Source: an uncultured Shimia sp. (GTDB lineage Bacteria; Pseudomonadota; Alphaproteobacteria; Rhodobacterales; Rhodobacteraceae). From it: 64,000 nt of DNA. Position 1 is the first letter of the stretch; each line of letters opens with the position of its first letter. The notes under the pieces are model-generated. The model searched no databases, was not told the DNA's origin, and saw only the letters and a list, made by a program, of their open reading frames with translations. The translations under genes were made by a program, and so were the position numbers. The stretch covers positions 62,001 through 126,000 of the forward strand of contig NZ_CANMJE010000007.1 of assembly GCF_947498095.1 (NCBI RefSeq). The letters are read 5' to 3'. Below are positions 18,055 to 26,854 of this stretch, one piece after another.

Positions 18055-18182
18055 CCGAACAATCTCCTGTGAACGCCGATCGACCTTATGGAGAGACGCG
18101 CCTACTGCGCAAAAACAGACATTGTTAGAACATCGTTGAATGCGGCTCTATCCGACATTGCGGAAACTGCACCTAGGTCCAA

Positions 18183-19019
18183 TCACAACCAAATCCCGTA
18201 TCGATCCTGCAAGTACTTGACTGCGCGGGCGTTGGCAGCGTCACGGCCTTGTCCGCCGCCCTCCATGTCTGTCAGCGCTGCCTCTTTGAAATGCGCGTGG
18301 CTCGTGACTTCGCGGCGGCGAGGGATCATCCAAACAGGATGGCCGTTCTTCATCGCGATACCCGAGAGCCAGATATCATCGACCGACCAGGCCTCTTCTG
18401 GGATGTCAAAGACGTCGGCGTCAAAGAATTCGGGGCGCACCAACACGCCACCAAAGCCCATGAAGTTATCCATGTACCCCGCGAACAGGCACCTGCGACG
18501 TCCGACAAATCGATGGGGCCAGCCGAGAAAGGCTCGACCAAATGCCTCGACCATCACACGCAGGTTTTGCTCCATGTCGAACGACCGCCAAAGCCGCCAA
18601 GCACGTGGACGCAGTGCAGTTTTGCGGTGTTTCAGCGGCGGGGATTCGACCACCCCGGCACAGAGCGTGATGCAGGCATCCGGCTTGCGGGCGCGCTGTT
18701 TGAAAAACGCGGCCGCCCAATCATTCGGATAGTCCATATCGTCATCACAAAACAGAATTTCCTGTTTTTTATCAAATAATTGCAGGGCGGGCAACAATTT
18801 GGTTGCGGGGCCAAAATCCTGTTCCGCCTGAATGATTTCCACACCCTTTGGCACAGCGGGCAACGCGCCATCCCAGTCGGGAAACCTGCGGTAGGTTTTC
18901 GGCAGAAACACGATAATGCGCTCTGCTGGAACCGTTTGGTGCAACAGGGTGTCCAAAGTCTTTGCAAGACGGTCAAACCGAGGCGGAATGGACGAAAGGG
19001 TGATGACATAGCCCGCCAT
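18183..19019 (-). CDS. Glycosyltransferase, GT-A type, paralogue 1
   Basis: A 278-residue predicted cytoplasmic glycosyltransferase. It begins YVITLSSIPPRFDRL, has FLPKTYRRFPDWDGALP, and a DDD triad in LFCDDDMDY that would bind a metal-nucleotide sugar. Later, SVDDIWLSG resembles a catalytic acidic segment. The start at 19019 is two bases past the upstream paralogue's stop and matches that paralogue's N-terminus. The sugar acceptor is unknown. The pair may decorate a surface glycan. Confidence 0.72.
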   Translation of the reverse strand: MAGYVITLSSIPPRFDRLAKTLDTLLHQTVPAERIIVFLPKTYRRFPDWDGALPAVPKGVEIIQAEQDFGPATKLLPALQLFDKKQEILFCDDDMDYPNDWAAAFFKQRARKPDACITLCAGVVESPPLKHRKTALRPRAWRLWRSFDMEQNLRVMVEAFGRAFLGWPHRFVGRRRCLFAGYMDNFMGFGGVLVRPEFFDADVFDIPEEAWSVDDIWLSGIAMKNGHPVWMIPRRREVTSHAHFKEAALTDMEGGGQGRDAANARAVKYLQDRYGIWL

Positions 19020-19020
19020 A

Positions 19021-19881
19021 TCAGCCCCATATCCCAAAAGTTTTCTGAAAATAACGCGCCGTGTCGATGTTGGACTGACTCCGATGAACGCCGGCAAACA
19101 CAGACCGATGCAAGGCCGTTTCATTGTCATGGTTCTCGGTGGAGAGCGGCATCAAGGGCCGCTCAAACAATCCCCCGACCACCCAAGGCGGATGCCCCAT
19201 GCGCGTGGCCTGACCAGAGAGCCAGACGTCATCAACAGGGCGCGCAAAATCGGGGATATCAAACACTTCTTCGGAAAAGAAACCGGGCCGCACGAGAACG
19301 CCCATCCAACCTTCGAACCCATCCGCATAGCCAGCCCGCAACACTTTACGGCGCAGCGGTTCGGGATAGGTTTTTCCAGTGACCTTGCCCAACAGGTACA
19401 ATCCAAACAGGTGCAATAGAAACCGGATATTGGTCTTTTTCCAGAGATGTTTCATGCGCGGGCGATGCGAAAAAACACGCCTTTGGTTTGGGTCAAGCGG
19501 TGGGTAATCTTGCATGCCGCTGGCCGCGATACAGGCGTCTGGATGATCGGCACGCCCCTTGAGCAAGTCTTCCGCAAGATAGGGTTGATAAATCTGATCG
19601 TCATCGCAGAACAAAATGTCGATGTCCTGACCGGCAAATTCCCGAAGCGCGGGCAACAACTTAGTGGCTGGCCCATAGTCTTCATCCACGATACGGATCT
19701 CAACGCCTTTTGGGACCTCTGGCAATTGCCCGTCCCAATCGGGAAACCGTGCATAGTTTTGGCTGAGATACAAAATCACACGCTCAGGCGGCACGGATTG
19801 CGCCAGTAGACTGTCGAGCGATCGCGCCAGCTCAGGAAACCGGGGCGGGATTGAGGACAGGCTGACGATGTAGTTCTGCAA
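19021..19881 (-). CDS. Glycosyltransferase, GT-A type, paralogue 2
   Basis: A 286-residue paralogue of the adjacent gene, sharing YIVSLSSIPPRF, RFPDWDGQLPEVPKGVEI, an LFCDDDQIY metal triad and PVDDVWLSGQATRMGHPPW. The two genes are tandem on the same strand with one base between this stop and the next start, so they are translated from one mRNA. Divergence is strong outside the core motifs, which suggests different acceptors. No other cell-surface-glycan genes are adjacent. Confidence 0.74.
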   Translation of the reverse strand: MQNYIVSLSSIPPRFPELARSLDSLLAQSVPPERVILYLSQNYARFPDWDGQLPEVPKGVEIRIVDEDYGPATKLLPALREFAGQDIDILFCDDDQIYQPYLAEDLLKGRADHPDACIAASGMQDYPPLDPNQRRVFSHRPRMKHLWKKTNIRFLLHLFGLYLLGKVTGKTYPEPLRRKVLRAGYADGFEGWMGVLVRPGFFSEEVFDIPDFARPVDDVWLSGQATRMGHPPWVVGGLFERPLMPLSTENHDNETALHRSVFAGVHRSQSNIDTARYFQKTFGIWG

Positions 19882-19948
19882 ACCCTGCCTCCCACGGTAC
19901 TGAATGCGCCTTGGTTCCTAGCATGCCGTTGGCGCGCATAAAACCCTG

Positions 19949-20860
19949 TCAGCGCCGGGCGGGCCGGTTCACAAAACTCTTGTCTGCAACACCCTTCAAG
20001 CATCGCGGGATCACCGGGAAAGCTTCGGTCAGGAAATAGGCATAAGTGCCGTTTGGATAGTCTTCGGTGACGACCTGCGCTCCGTTGCATTCGTCCAGAT
20101 TCCCCGCACCTTTGACGTACTGCCAATCCTGCACAAAAGCGCCGTCATGGTGGCCGCCAGGTTGCCTTCCACCGGGACGGGTTCCAGATTTCAGGCGATA
20201 TGAGCTGGTCATTTTGACCACTTTGCCGCCTTTCGTGGCCGTCAGTGCATAGATCGGGAAACCATCTGCTGCATAGCCAATCAAGGGCGAGGCCTTGTGT
20301 CGTGACCATCCCAGTTGCTGCATCAGGCCAATGGGCATTCCATGGTAGTGATAGGTGCCATCCGGCTGAACATGCGCATAGTTCGAGTCGAGCCCCAGAG
20401 GCACAGCGCCGCCCAAAGCCTCGTATTGCCACCCGGATCGGGGATTACCCTGCCAGAACTCTGCCGCGCCGGGATCAAACGGAATGCCATTCACGGCCAC
20501 CCCAAACAACTCCGCCAGTTTCAGATCTTTGGCCCGTCCGACCCGAGGCGTGGTGGTGAGTTGGTAAGTTTTGTTGCATCGACTGATGCTGTGCGGGTTA
20601 CCGCGATTGGGAAACCGCCCAACGGTGTGGTCAGGGATTGTGTTGGTCGTAATCTTGCGCCGTCCGCCCGAAATGGTCTCCTGGACCTGATGCCCCTTAA
20701 TCGTTTGGGTTGCACGGTTCAGTTTCAGGTCCTGAGCCGTCGTGGCGGTGTGCTCTCGCATTGGCGGACGACCCGCCTGTTGAGCATGGCTTTCAGCCGC
20801 CAGTCCCAATGCGATACCCGCCGCCAGTGTGACAATCTTAAGGTTATCGATCCAATTCAT
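19949..20860 (-). CDS. YHYH domain exported protein
   Basis: A 303-residue exported protein; a signal peptide (residues ~8-27, ending SHA) precedes the mature chain. The family name motif is seen in DGTYHYHGMPIGLM, and the later region PGGRQPGGHHDGAFVQDW is His/Gly-rich. The function of YHYH proteins is not established; the His clusters suggest metal binding. The ATG at 20860 has SD GGGAAAG; an ATG six codons earlier overlaps nothing but lacks an SD. It lies 23 bases after a small exported protein gene and was probably co-transcribed with it. Confidence 0.82.
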   Translation of the reverse strand: MNWIDNLKIVTLAAGIALGLAAESHAQQAGRPPMREHTATTAQDLKLNRATQTIKGHQVQETISGGRRKITTNTIPDHTVGRFPNRGNPHSISRCNKTYQLTTTPRVGRAKDLKLAELFGVAVNGIPFDPGAAEFWQGNPRSGWQYEALGGAVPLGLDSNYAHVQPDGTYHYHGMPIGLMQQLGWSRHKASPLIGYAADGFPIYALTATKGGKVVKMTSSYRLKSGTRPGGRQPGGHHDGAFVQDWQYVKGAGNLDECNGAQVVTEDYPNGTYAYFLTEAFPVIPRCLKGVADKSFVNRPARR

Positions 20861-20883
20861 CGGCTTTCCCTCGAACAAATGCG

Positions 20884-21261
20884 TTACGGCATAACCGTGA
20901 CGGGACCATGTCCAAGTTCACCAAAGTCCAGATCAGCCGTGAAAATGCCCGGCACAGTTTCTTTGAATTCCAGAGACACCCGCAGGCTGCCTTCGGAAAA
21001 AGGCGCGATGATGAATGGATCGCTTAGTCGAACAGGATTGGCGCCTTCAACTGAAATGCCAAAGAGCGTGATGGGTGTGCTGGCCGTGTTCAGAACCCGG
21101 AACAGCACTTCGACCGATTGCCCTTTGACGCGCACAACGTCTGCTTCGGCGGAAATCTTAAGCGCACCATGTCCACTATGGGCGACGGCGACCGCCGGAA
21201 ATGTCAAAAGCCCAAAGAGAACGGCGCGGCGGGTGATCTGAAGTGAACCTGTCATAGTCAT
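20884..21261 (-). CDS. Small exported copper-chaperone-like protein
   Basis: A 125-residue protein with a twin-arginine-like leader (ITRRAVLFGLLTFPAVAVA) and a beta-rich mature part beginning HSGHGALKISAEADVVRV. The N-terminal HSGHG and the short beta sandwich recall periplasmic Cu(I) chaperones of the PCuAC type, but the usual H(M)X10MX21HXM copper motif is not complete here, so the assignment is weak. It precedes the YHYH gene, and together they may form an exported metal-handling pair. Confidence 0.58.
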   Translation of the reverse strand: MTMTGSLQITRRAVLFGLLTFPAVAVAHSGHGALKISAEADVVRVKGQSVEVLFRVLNTASTPITLFGISVEGANPVRLSDPFIIAPFSEGSLRVSLEFKETVPGIFTADLDFGELGHGPVTVMP

Positions 21262-21384
21262 ACATTCCTATACGCAGTCATCGGGAATTCCCGTCGCGAC
21301 AAATTTGGGATTTTTTTGCCACGCAGTCCATTTTCCTCTTGCGGCTTTGCAAGACTCTTTATATCTCACGCCTCACTCAATGAC

Positions 21385-21459
21385 GCGGGCGTAGCTCAGG
21401 GGTAGAGCATAACCTTGCCAAGGTTAGGGTCGGGCGTTCGAATCGCCTCGCCCGCTCCA
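21385..21459 (+). tRNA. tRNA-Gly (GCC), copy 1
   Basis: The 75-nt cloverleaf includes an acceptor stem GCGGGCG / CGCCCGC, D-arm GCTC-GAGC, anticodon loop TTGCCAA, T-loop TTCGAAT, discriminator T and encoded CCA. Confidence 0.96.
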
Positions 21460-21493
21460 TTGAGAAGACCAAATAGGTCGACTGCCTTAAGGT

Positions 21494-21568
21494 GCGGGCG
21501 TAGCTCAGGGGTAGAGCATAACCTTGCCAAGGTTAGGGTCGGGCGTTCGAATCGCCTCGCCCGCTCCA
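21494..21568 (+). tRNA. tRNA-Gly (GCC), copy 2
   Basis: Identical in sequence to the first copy over all 75 nt, 34 bases downstream on the same strand. The copies probably share a transcript that ends at the terminator below. Confidence 0.96.
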
Positions 21569-21581
21569 AAAGGCCAGACGG

Positions 21582-21616
21582 AAAAGGCGCAACTTCGGTT
21601 GCGCCTTTCGTTTTTT
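21582..21616 (+). terminator. Terminator after the tRNA-Gly pair
   Basis: Stem AAAAGGCGCAAC with GTTGCGCCTTTC closed by the stable TTCG tetraloop, then TTTTTT. Confidence 0.92.
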
Positions 21617-21667
21617 GGGTCTCGTCAAATTCATTGAGAATTACGCGGGATCGGACGATGATGGGGC

Positions 21668-21886
21668 ATGTATCCTTTTGACATGCCACCATCTGATGAG
21701 GACACCACTGACAAGGTCCCGTGGCGAATTGGCGTGGGGTGCTTTCTGGCAATCTGCTTGGTAGATCTTTTCCTGTCAGATCACCTGCCCTACTGGCCGG
21801 AACACCCCCTTGTCGTGGGGGCATTCGTCTCAGTGATTTTGGGCGTGTTGGTGCACGGCTGGCGAAATGGACCCGACGATCCCTGA
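21668..21886 (+). CDS. Small two-helix membrane protein, unknown function
   Basis: A 72-residue ORF with two hydrophobic segments (VGCFLAICLVDLFL and LVVGAFVSVILGVLV) flanked by charged ends. No family was recognised. It follows the tRNA terminator and stops six bases before the convergent deaminase stop. Codon use looks genuine, but an SD is not obvious, and the start could also be the ATG five codons later. Confidence 0.45.
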   Translation: MYPFDMPPSDEDTTDKVPWRIGVGCFLAICLVDLFLSDHLPYWPEHPLVVGAFVSVILGVLVHGWRNGPDDP

Positions 21887-21891
21887 ACACC

Positions 21892-23226
21892 TTAGCTGGC
21901 CAGTTTGGTCGCCAGCGCGTTTTGCCGCTCGATCACGCGCGGCAGATCAATGGTCGTGACATGGCCATCCCGCACGGTCTGGCGCCCTTCGACAAACAGA
22001 TCACGCACCTGTACCGGGCCCGCCAGCAACAGGGCCGCCGGATCCCAGCTGCCAGCGCTCTCAAGACCACTGACATCCCAGAGCGCGAGGTCGGCACGCT
22101 TGCCAACGGCGATCTGACCGCAATCATCGCGCCCCAACACTTCGGCACCGCCTCGGGTGGCAATCTCAAGGGCTTCTCGGGCGCTCATGGCGTCGGCACC
22201 GCGACTAACCCGTTGCAACAGCATCGACTGGCGTGCTTCAAGGATCAGATTGCCCGCATCATTGCTGGCCGATCCATCAACGCCAAGTCCCACTTTGACA
22301 CCCGCATCCCGCATGTCGCGCACCGGGGCGATGCCGCTTCCCAATCGACAATTCGAACATGGGCAATGGGCCACACCGGTACGCGAGCGAGCGAACAGGT
22401 CAATTTCTTTCCCGTCCAGCTTTACGCAATGGGCGTGCCACACATCATCTCCGGTCCAGCCAAGGTCTTCGGCGTATTGCCCCGGACGACAGCCAAATTT
22501 CTCAAGGCTATAGGCGATGTCTTCGTCGTTCTCCGCCAAATGGGTGTGCAGCATCACGCCCTTGTCGCGCGCCAAAATCGCAGCATCACGCATCAAGTCG
22601 CGGCTTACTGAAAATGGTGAACACGGCGCGATACCAACACGACACATGGACCCCTCTGACGCATCATGGAAGCGATCGACCAGCCGAATTGCGTCGTTCA
22701 GAATGTCTTCCTCACGTTCGACAAGCATGTCAGGTGGCAGACCGCCGTCGCTTTCGCCGATGCTCATGGCACCACGGGTGGGATGAAATCGCATTCCGAT
22801 TTCTGACGCCGCTTCAATCGTATCGTCCAGCCGAGAGCCATTTGGGAACAAATACAGGTGGTCAGACGTCAGGGTACATCCAGACATCATCAGCTCGGCC
22901 AACCCGACCTGCGCCGAGGTGAACATCTCGTCAGGCCCAAATCGGCTCCAGATGGGATAGAGCGTTTGCAGCCATCCGAACAACAAGGCGTCCTGTCCAC
23001 CGGGAACGGCGCGTGTCAAAGTCTGATAAAGGTGGTGGTGCGTGTTCACGAGGCCCGGCGTCACAACACAGGTGTCAGCATTGACCGTTTCCCCTGTGGT
23101 GGAGAGGTCATTGCCAATTTCGGCAATCACCCCGTCCCGCAGACGGATGTCAGCTTGGGCAAGCTCACGGCGGTCGTCGTCCATCGTCAGCACATGCGAC
23201 GCATTTTTGATCAGGATTTCTGGCAT
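21892..23226 (-). CDS. 8-oxoguanine deaminase / guanine deaminase-type amidohydrolase
   Basis: A 444-residue zinc amidohydrolase of the ATZ/TRZ and 8-oxoguanine-deaminase type, which hydrolyses an exocyclic amine from a purine. Metal ligands are visible in NTHHHLYQTL, HTHLAEN and VGLGVDGSASND. The segment WHAHCVKLDGKEIDLFA and the partner CPCSNCRLGSGIAPV match the 8-oxoguanine deaminase group. Guanine, isoguanine or another purine remains possible. A purine-salvage or oxidised-base-clearance role is likely. Confidence 0.85.
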   Translation of the reverse strand: MPEILIKNASHVLTMDDDRRELAQADIRLRDGVIAEIGNDLSTTGETVNADTCVVTPGLVNTHHHLYQTLTRAVPGGQDALLFGWLQTLYPIWSRFGPDEMFTSAQVGLAELMMSGCTLTSDHLYLFPNGSRLDDTIEAASEIGMRFHPTRGAMSIGESDGGLPPDMLVEREEDILNDAIRLVDRFHDASEGSMCRVGIAPCSPFSVSRDLMRDAAILARDKGVMLHTHLAENDEDIAYSLEKFGCRPGQYAEDLGWTGDDVWHAHCVKLDGKEIDLFARSRTGVAHCPCSNCRLGSGIAPVRDMRDAGVKVGLGVDGSASNDAGNLILEARQSMLLQRVSRGADAMSAREALEIATRGGAEVLGRDDCGQIAVGKRADLALWDVSGLESAGSWDPAALLLAGPVQVRDLFVEGRQTVRDGHVTTIDLPRVIERQNALATKLAS

Positions 23227-23343
23227 GGATTTGTCCTTTCACACTTCCTGTCGCCCGGTTCGGTTTTGAAGTGTGAAGCGCGCCGACAGAAAACGGGCAA
23301 AGGACTCGGCGCGTAAAGACAATACCGAACTTGATCTCTTAGC

Positions 23344-24138
23344 TCAATACTGTCGAAGAATATCCAGTGCCGCCGCATGGATGTCAGCATTGGCTGCGGC
23401 CAAAACACGCCCACCTTTATGAGCTGGGCCACCTTGCCAGTCGGTCACGATGCCGCCCGCGGCCTGAACAACGGCCATTGGCCCTTGGATGTCATAGGCG
23501 TTGAGTCCCGCTTCGACCACAAGCTCGGTCTGCCCCGCCGCGACAAGCGCATAAGCATAACAATCCATGCCGTATCGTGTCAGTTGCGTCTGGCTGGCCA
23601 CGGCTTCGAAACCAGCCTTGTCCTCAGGCGTTCCGACCTCGGGGAAGGTGGTAAAAATCGTTGCCTCGTGCAGGCTTGATACCGTCGATGTCCGCAGTTC
23701 TTGAGTGCCGTGAGGACCGTCGATCCGCGCAATACCAAACCCGCCGATAAAACGTTCCTGGATATAGGGTTGATCGACAATGCCCATGAGAGGACCATTG
23801 GCATCAGACAGGGCGATCAAAACGCCCCACGTCGGGGTGCCACTGATAAACCCCCGCGTTCCGTCGATGGGGTCAAGCACCCACGTCAGACCGCTGTCAC
23901 CTTCGGACTGGCCATATTCTTCGCCGTGGATACCGTCTTGGGGGCGGTGCATTGCCAAGACGTCACGCATAGCCCGTTCGGCCGCTCGATCTGCTTCTGT
24001 GACTGGATCAAACCCGTCTTGCAATTTGTTGGTGGTCGCCAGCCCGGGCTGGCGGAAATAAGGCAAAATCGTTGCCCGCGCAGCGTCAGCCATTTGCTGG
24101 GCCACATCGAGAATCTGAGTTTGTTCGATTTTGTCCAC
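23344..24138 (-). CDS. hisN: Inositol-monophosphatase-family phosphatase (HisN-like)
   Basis: A Mg2+-dependent phosphatase of about 264 residues. Metal site motifs are HGEEYG, WVLDPIDGTRGFISG and YDIQGPMAVVQAAGG. This layout is closest to the histidinol-phosphate phosphatases of alphaproteobacteria (HisN), which remove phosphate in histidine biosynthesis; inositol- or nucleotide-phosphatase activity cannot be excluded, so the symbol is tentative. I prefer the GTG at 24138 with an AAGGA SD; an ATG at 24168 lacks one. The XRE gene lies 58 bases upstream on the same strand. Confidence 0.8.
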   Translation of the reverse strand: MDKIEQTQILDVAQQMADAARATILPYFRQPGLATTNKLQDGFDPVTEADRAAERAMRDVLAMHRPQDGIHGEEYGQSEGDSGLTWVLDPIDGTRGFISGTPTWGVLIALSDANGPLMGIVDQPYIQERFIGGFGIARIDGPHGTQELRTSTVSSLHEATIFTTFPEVGTPEDKAGFEAVASQTQLTRYGMDCYAYALVAAGQTELVVEAGLNAYDIQGPMAVVQAAGGIVTDWQGGPAHKGGRVLAAANADIHAAALDILRQY

Positions 24139-24196
24139 GCCGAGGATCCTTACCGCTGCACTACACATATTCGGCTAGCGCAGCGGGTTGGGAAAC

Positions 24197-24565
24197 TCAA
24201 GCTACGTCAGATAAGACCCGGGCCAATTCGAAAAGGCGGCGACGCTGATTTTCCGGAATCGAGTAATAAGAGCGCACAAGATCCAGCGCTTCTTTATCCC
24301 CCATCAGGTCAGCAGGCACTTTGCCTGATGGCGCGGCGGCTTCTTCGGCATCAATGCCCTCAAAGAAGAAACTGACCGGAACTTCTAACGCGTCCGAGAT
24401 ATCCCAAAGCCGGGATGCACTCACGCGGTTCGCGCCGGTTTCATATTTCTGGATTTGCTGGAATTTGATTCCAACATGCTCTGCCAGTTGCTGCTGGGTC
24501 ATGCCCGTCAGCCAACGACGCTGTCGGATGCGTTTCCCTACATGCACGTCCACTGGATGCGTCAT
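24197..24565 (-). CDS. XRE-family helix-turn-helix regulator
   Basis: A 122-residue DNA-binding protein. The Cro/C1-type HTH spans residues ~12-66: KRIRQRRWLTGMTQQQLAEH, then FQQIQKYETGANRVSAS. The C-terminal half (LDLVRSYYSIPENQRRRLFELARVL) is a short helical region seen in a conserved alphaproteobacterial group. The ATG at 24565 has SD GAGGAG. A perfect 6-3-6 palindrome about 110 bases upstream is a candidate operator. Targets are unknown. Confidence 0.9.
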   Translation of the reverse strand: MTHPVDVHVGKRIRQRRWLTGMTQQQLAEHVGIKFQQIQKYETGANRVSASRLWDISDALEVPVSFFFEGIDAEEAAAPSGKVPADLMGDKEALDLVRSYYSIPENQRRRLFELARVLSDVA

Positions 24566-24674
24566 TATGCGTCTCCTCAAAATCTGCCTTATCGGCTGCT
24601 GTTCAACTTGCGCGGATCAGAAACGGCCGAGCTGTTCGCCATCCCTGTTTCGCTGCGCATCCCTCACAGCGTAT

Positions 24675-24689
24675 ATGCTACATTAGCAT
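24675..24689. promoter_or_regulatory. Perfect palindrome upstream of the XRE gene
   Basis: ATGCTA-CAT-TAGCAT lies 110 bases before the XRE start, where on the minus strand it overlaps a TTGATC-N16-TAATGT promoter-like pair. An autoregulatory operator is plausible; no direct evidence. Confidence 0.35.
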
Positions 24690-24865
24690 CATTCATTATT
24701 CGATCAAGGATTTTGACACAAGCCCGCGTATATTTGACCGTCTTTGAATTCAATCATGAGGCGAGCAAAAGACGCAACGGAATCCGCGCAACATGCGCAA
24801 TTCACATTCCTTTTTGACTTGGCTTGCTATGCATATACACAGGATCGGAAATTCAGGAGACCTCC

Positions 24866-25828
24866 ATGCGCGCCTATCAAATATCCTCTCACGAAACCCC
24901 TGCAGAGGTCACAGACCTGCCAATCCCGACACCGAAACGCGGTGAGATTCGAATCTCAACCAAGGCATGTGGCCTGAACTTTGCCGACCTACTCATGCAA
25001 AAGGGGACCTATCAAGAAACACCTCCTTTGCCATTTGTCGGCGGAATGGAAGTGGCGGGCGTCGTCGAAGAGCTGGGCCCGGATACGGATGGCCCGGCGG
25101 TTGGCACCCGTGTTGCGGTTTTTGGGGGTCAGGGTGGTCTTGCAGAATTTGGTTGTTTTGACGCCCGTCGTGCGGTTCCCATTCCGGACACAATGTCGTT
25201 TGAGGACGCCGCAGCGTTTCTGATCGCATACGGAACCAGCCACGTGGCACTGGACTATCGCGCGAAACTGCAACCGGGTGAGACGCTTTTGGTGCTGGGG
25301 GCTGCGGGTGGTGTCGGCCTGACAGCCGTCGAAATCGGCAAGCTGATGGGCGCCACCGTCATTGCCTGCGCACGAGGTGCAGAAAAACTCGCTATTGCTC
25401 AAAAGGCGGGGGCCGATCATCTAATCGACGCCTCATCAGACGACATTCGCGCCACCGTGAAGTCTCTGGGTGGGGCTGATGTGGTCTATGACCCAGTTGG
25501 AGGCGATCAGTTCAAAGCTGCCTTCCGCGCCTGCAACCCCGAAGCGCGTCTTCTGCCTATTGGTTTTGCCAGCGGTGACATCCCGCAAATCCCGGCCAAT
25601 CACCTGTTGGTCAAAAACTTGACTGTCATGGGTCTCTATTGGGGTGGATACCTCGCGTTTAAACCCGAGGTCATCACGGACAGTCTGGCGACGTTGTTCA
25701 AATGGCACGCCGAGGGACGCATCTCGCCACATATCAGCCATGTCCTGCCACTCGAGCAGGCCGGCGAGGCGATGGAACTCCTCCGCAGCCGGAAATCCAC
25801 GGGCAAGGTTGTTGTGACGATGGGCTAG
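24866..25828 (+). CDS. NADPH:quinone oxidoreductase-family zinc-independent MDR
   Basis: A 320-residue cytoplasmic medium-chain oxidoreductase. The N-terminal GroES-like domain has NFADLLMQKGTY and GGMEVAGVVEELG; the Rossmann part has VLGAAGGVGLTAVEIGKLMG. No zinc-ligand Cys/His pattern is present, as in quinone oxidoreductases and enoyl-type reductases. The ATG with SD AGGAG gives this start; an upstream ATG at 24824 is unsuitable. It is convergent with a LysR gene, the two stops overlapping by 4 bases. Confidence 0.88.
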   Translation: MRAYQISSHETPAEVTDLPIPTPKRGEIRISTKACGLNFADLLMQKGTYQETPPLPFVGGMEVAGVVEELGPDTDGPAVGTRVAVFGGQGGLAEFGCFDARRAVPIPDTMSFEDAAAFLIAYGTSHVALDYRAKLQPGETLLVLGAAGGVGLTAVEIGKLMGATVIACARGAEKLAIAQKAGADHLIDASSDDIRATVKSLGGADVVYDPVGGDQFKAAFRACNPEARLLPIGFASGDIPQIPANHLLVKNLTVMGLYWGGYLAFKPEVITDSLATLFKWHAEGRISPHISHVLPLEQAGEAMELLRSRKSTGKVVVTMG

Positions 25829-26727
25829 CGCCCCAATGAGACAAGGCGGCGCGCGGGTTGGCCCGTGCGTCCCTGCTGCATCGGCTCGAACCCTTTGCGC
25901 AGCAATCCGGCCAAATACTCGACCACCTCACCCTTGCCCTCTTTGGCGCCGTACATGTTGATGTGCTGCACTCCAAGGTCAGGAAGCGTTCCACCGTGAT
26001 CGACCACTTCCAGATGTGGCGGCTCGGTGCCCTCGATCATGGTCATGACGCCAAGGTCGGCACTGACCGTTGCTTCGACGGTGCGTTCCGAGCCGGTTTC
26101 AACCGCCATCTCCCATTCGATCCCGGCCTCGTCCAATGCCCGGATCGCGCCGCTGCGGAACAGGCAGTCTTTGCCAGAGGCAAAGCAAAACGGCCGACGC
26201 CGCCATGTCGCGCCCCCAGGCGCCCCGATCCAGGCCAGGGGTAGTGTCACCAATTCTTCGGCGCCTGCCCCCATTTCTGTCTCGGTCGTGAGGATCAGGT
26301 CGCACTCCCCCTTTTCGAACTGACTGCGCAGAGCACGCGTGTATGACGAGATCAGGTGCACTTTGACACGCGGGTAAGCGGCCGCAAATTGCTGCATCGC
26401 CCGGGGGATCACCGGGTAGACAATGTCGTGCGGCACGCCGAGCGTAACGGCACCTTCGAATTCTTCGTGGGTAAGACGCCGGATGACTTCATCGTTGAGA
26501 GACACCATGCGTCGCGCATAGCCCAGCAATTGCTCGCCCGCCGGGGTCAGGGAAATCCCGCGCCCAGAGCGGTCTAAAAGATCAACCCCAATCAACTCTT
26601 CCAACCGTTTCAACTGCATCGAGACCGCCGACTGGGTCAGATGAAGAAAGCCTGCCGCCTTGGTGACGCCACCCAGATCAGCAACAGCCACAAAGCTGCG
26701 TAGGGTCGTTACATCCAGATTTCGCAT
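25825..26727 (-). CDS. LysR-family transcriptional regulator
   Basis: A 300-residue regulator. The winged HTH (residues ~5-64) has VAVADLGGVTKAAGFLHLTQ and QLKRLEELIG, and the co-inducer domain follows to the C-terminus. It is divergent from the second DUF1127 gene and may control it. The C-terminal overlap with the oxidoreductase gene is 4 bases. The effector is unknown. Confidence 0.9.
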   Translation of the reverse strand: MRNLDVTTLRSFVAVADLGGVTKAAGFLHLTQSAVSMQLKRLEELIGVDLLDRSGRGISLTPAGEQLLGYARRMVSLNDEVIRRLTHEEFEGAVTLGVPHDIVYPVIPRAMQQFAAAYPRVKVHLISSYTRALRSQFEKGECDLILTTETEMGAGAEELVTLPLAWIGAPGGATWRRRPFCFASGKDCLFRSGAIRALDEAGIEWEMAVETGSERTVEATVSADLGVMTMIEGTEPPHLEVVDHGGTLPDLGVQHINMYGAKEGKGEVVEYLAGLLRKGFEPMQQGRTGQPARRLVSLGR

Positions 26728-26767
26728 TTACATCACCATCCTTGATACGTTCATTCACAAACATTCG

Positions 26768-26796
26768 CTTCCCTTATTACACACCCTCCCCATATA
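26768..26796 (+). promoter_or_regulatory. Candidate RpoH-type promoter of the second DUF1127 gene
   Basis: CTTCCC and CCCCATATA are 14 bases apart. The -10 is close to the RpoH form CCCCATNTA, while the -35 matches only CTT. It lies 58 bases before the start codon. Confidence 0.35.
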
Positions 26797-26854
26797 CATC
26801 AAACAAATTGATGGAACGACAATCAACCATCGCAAACCAAGAAAGGACAAGACA

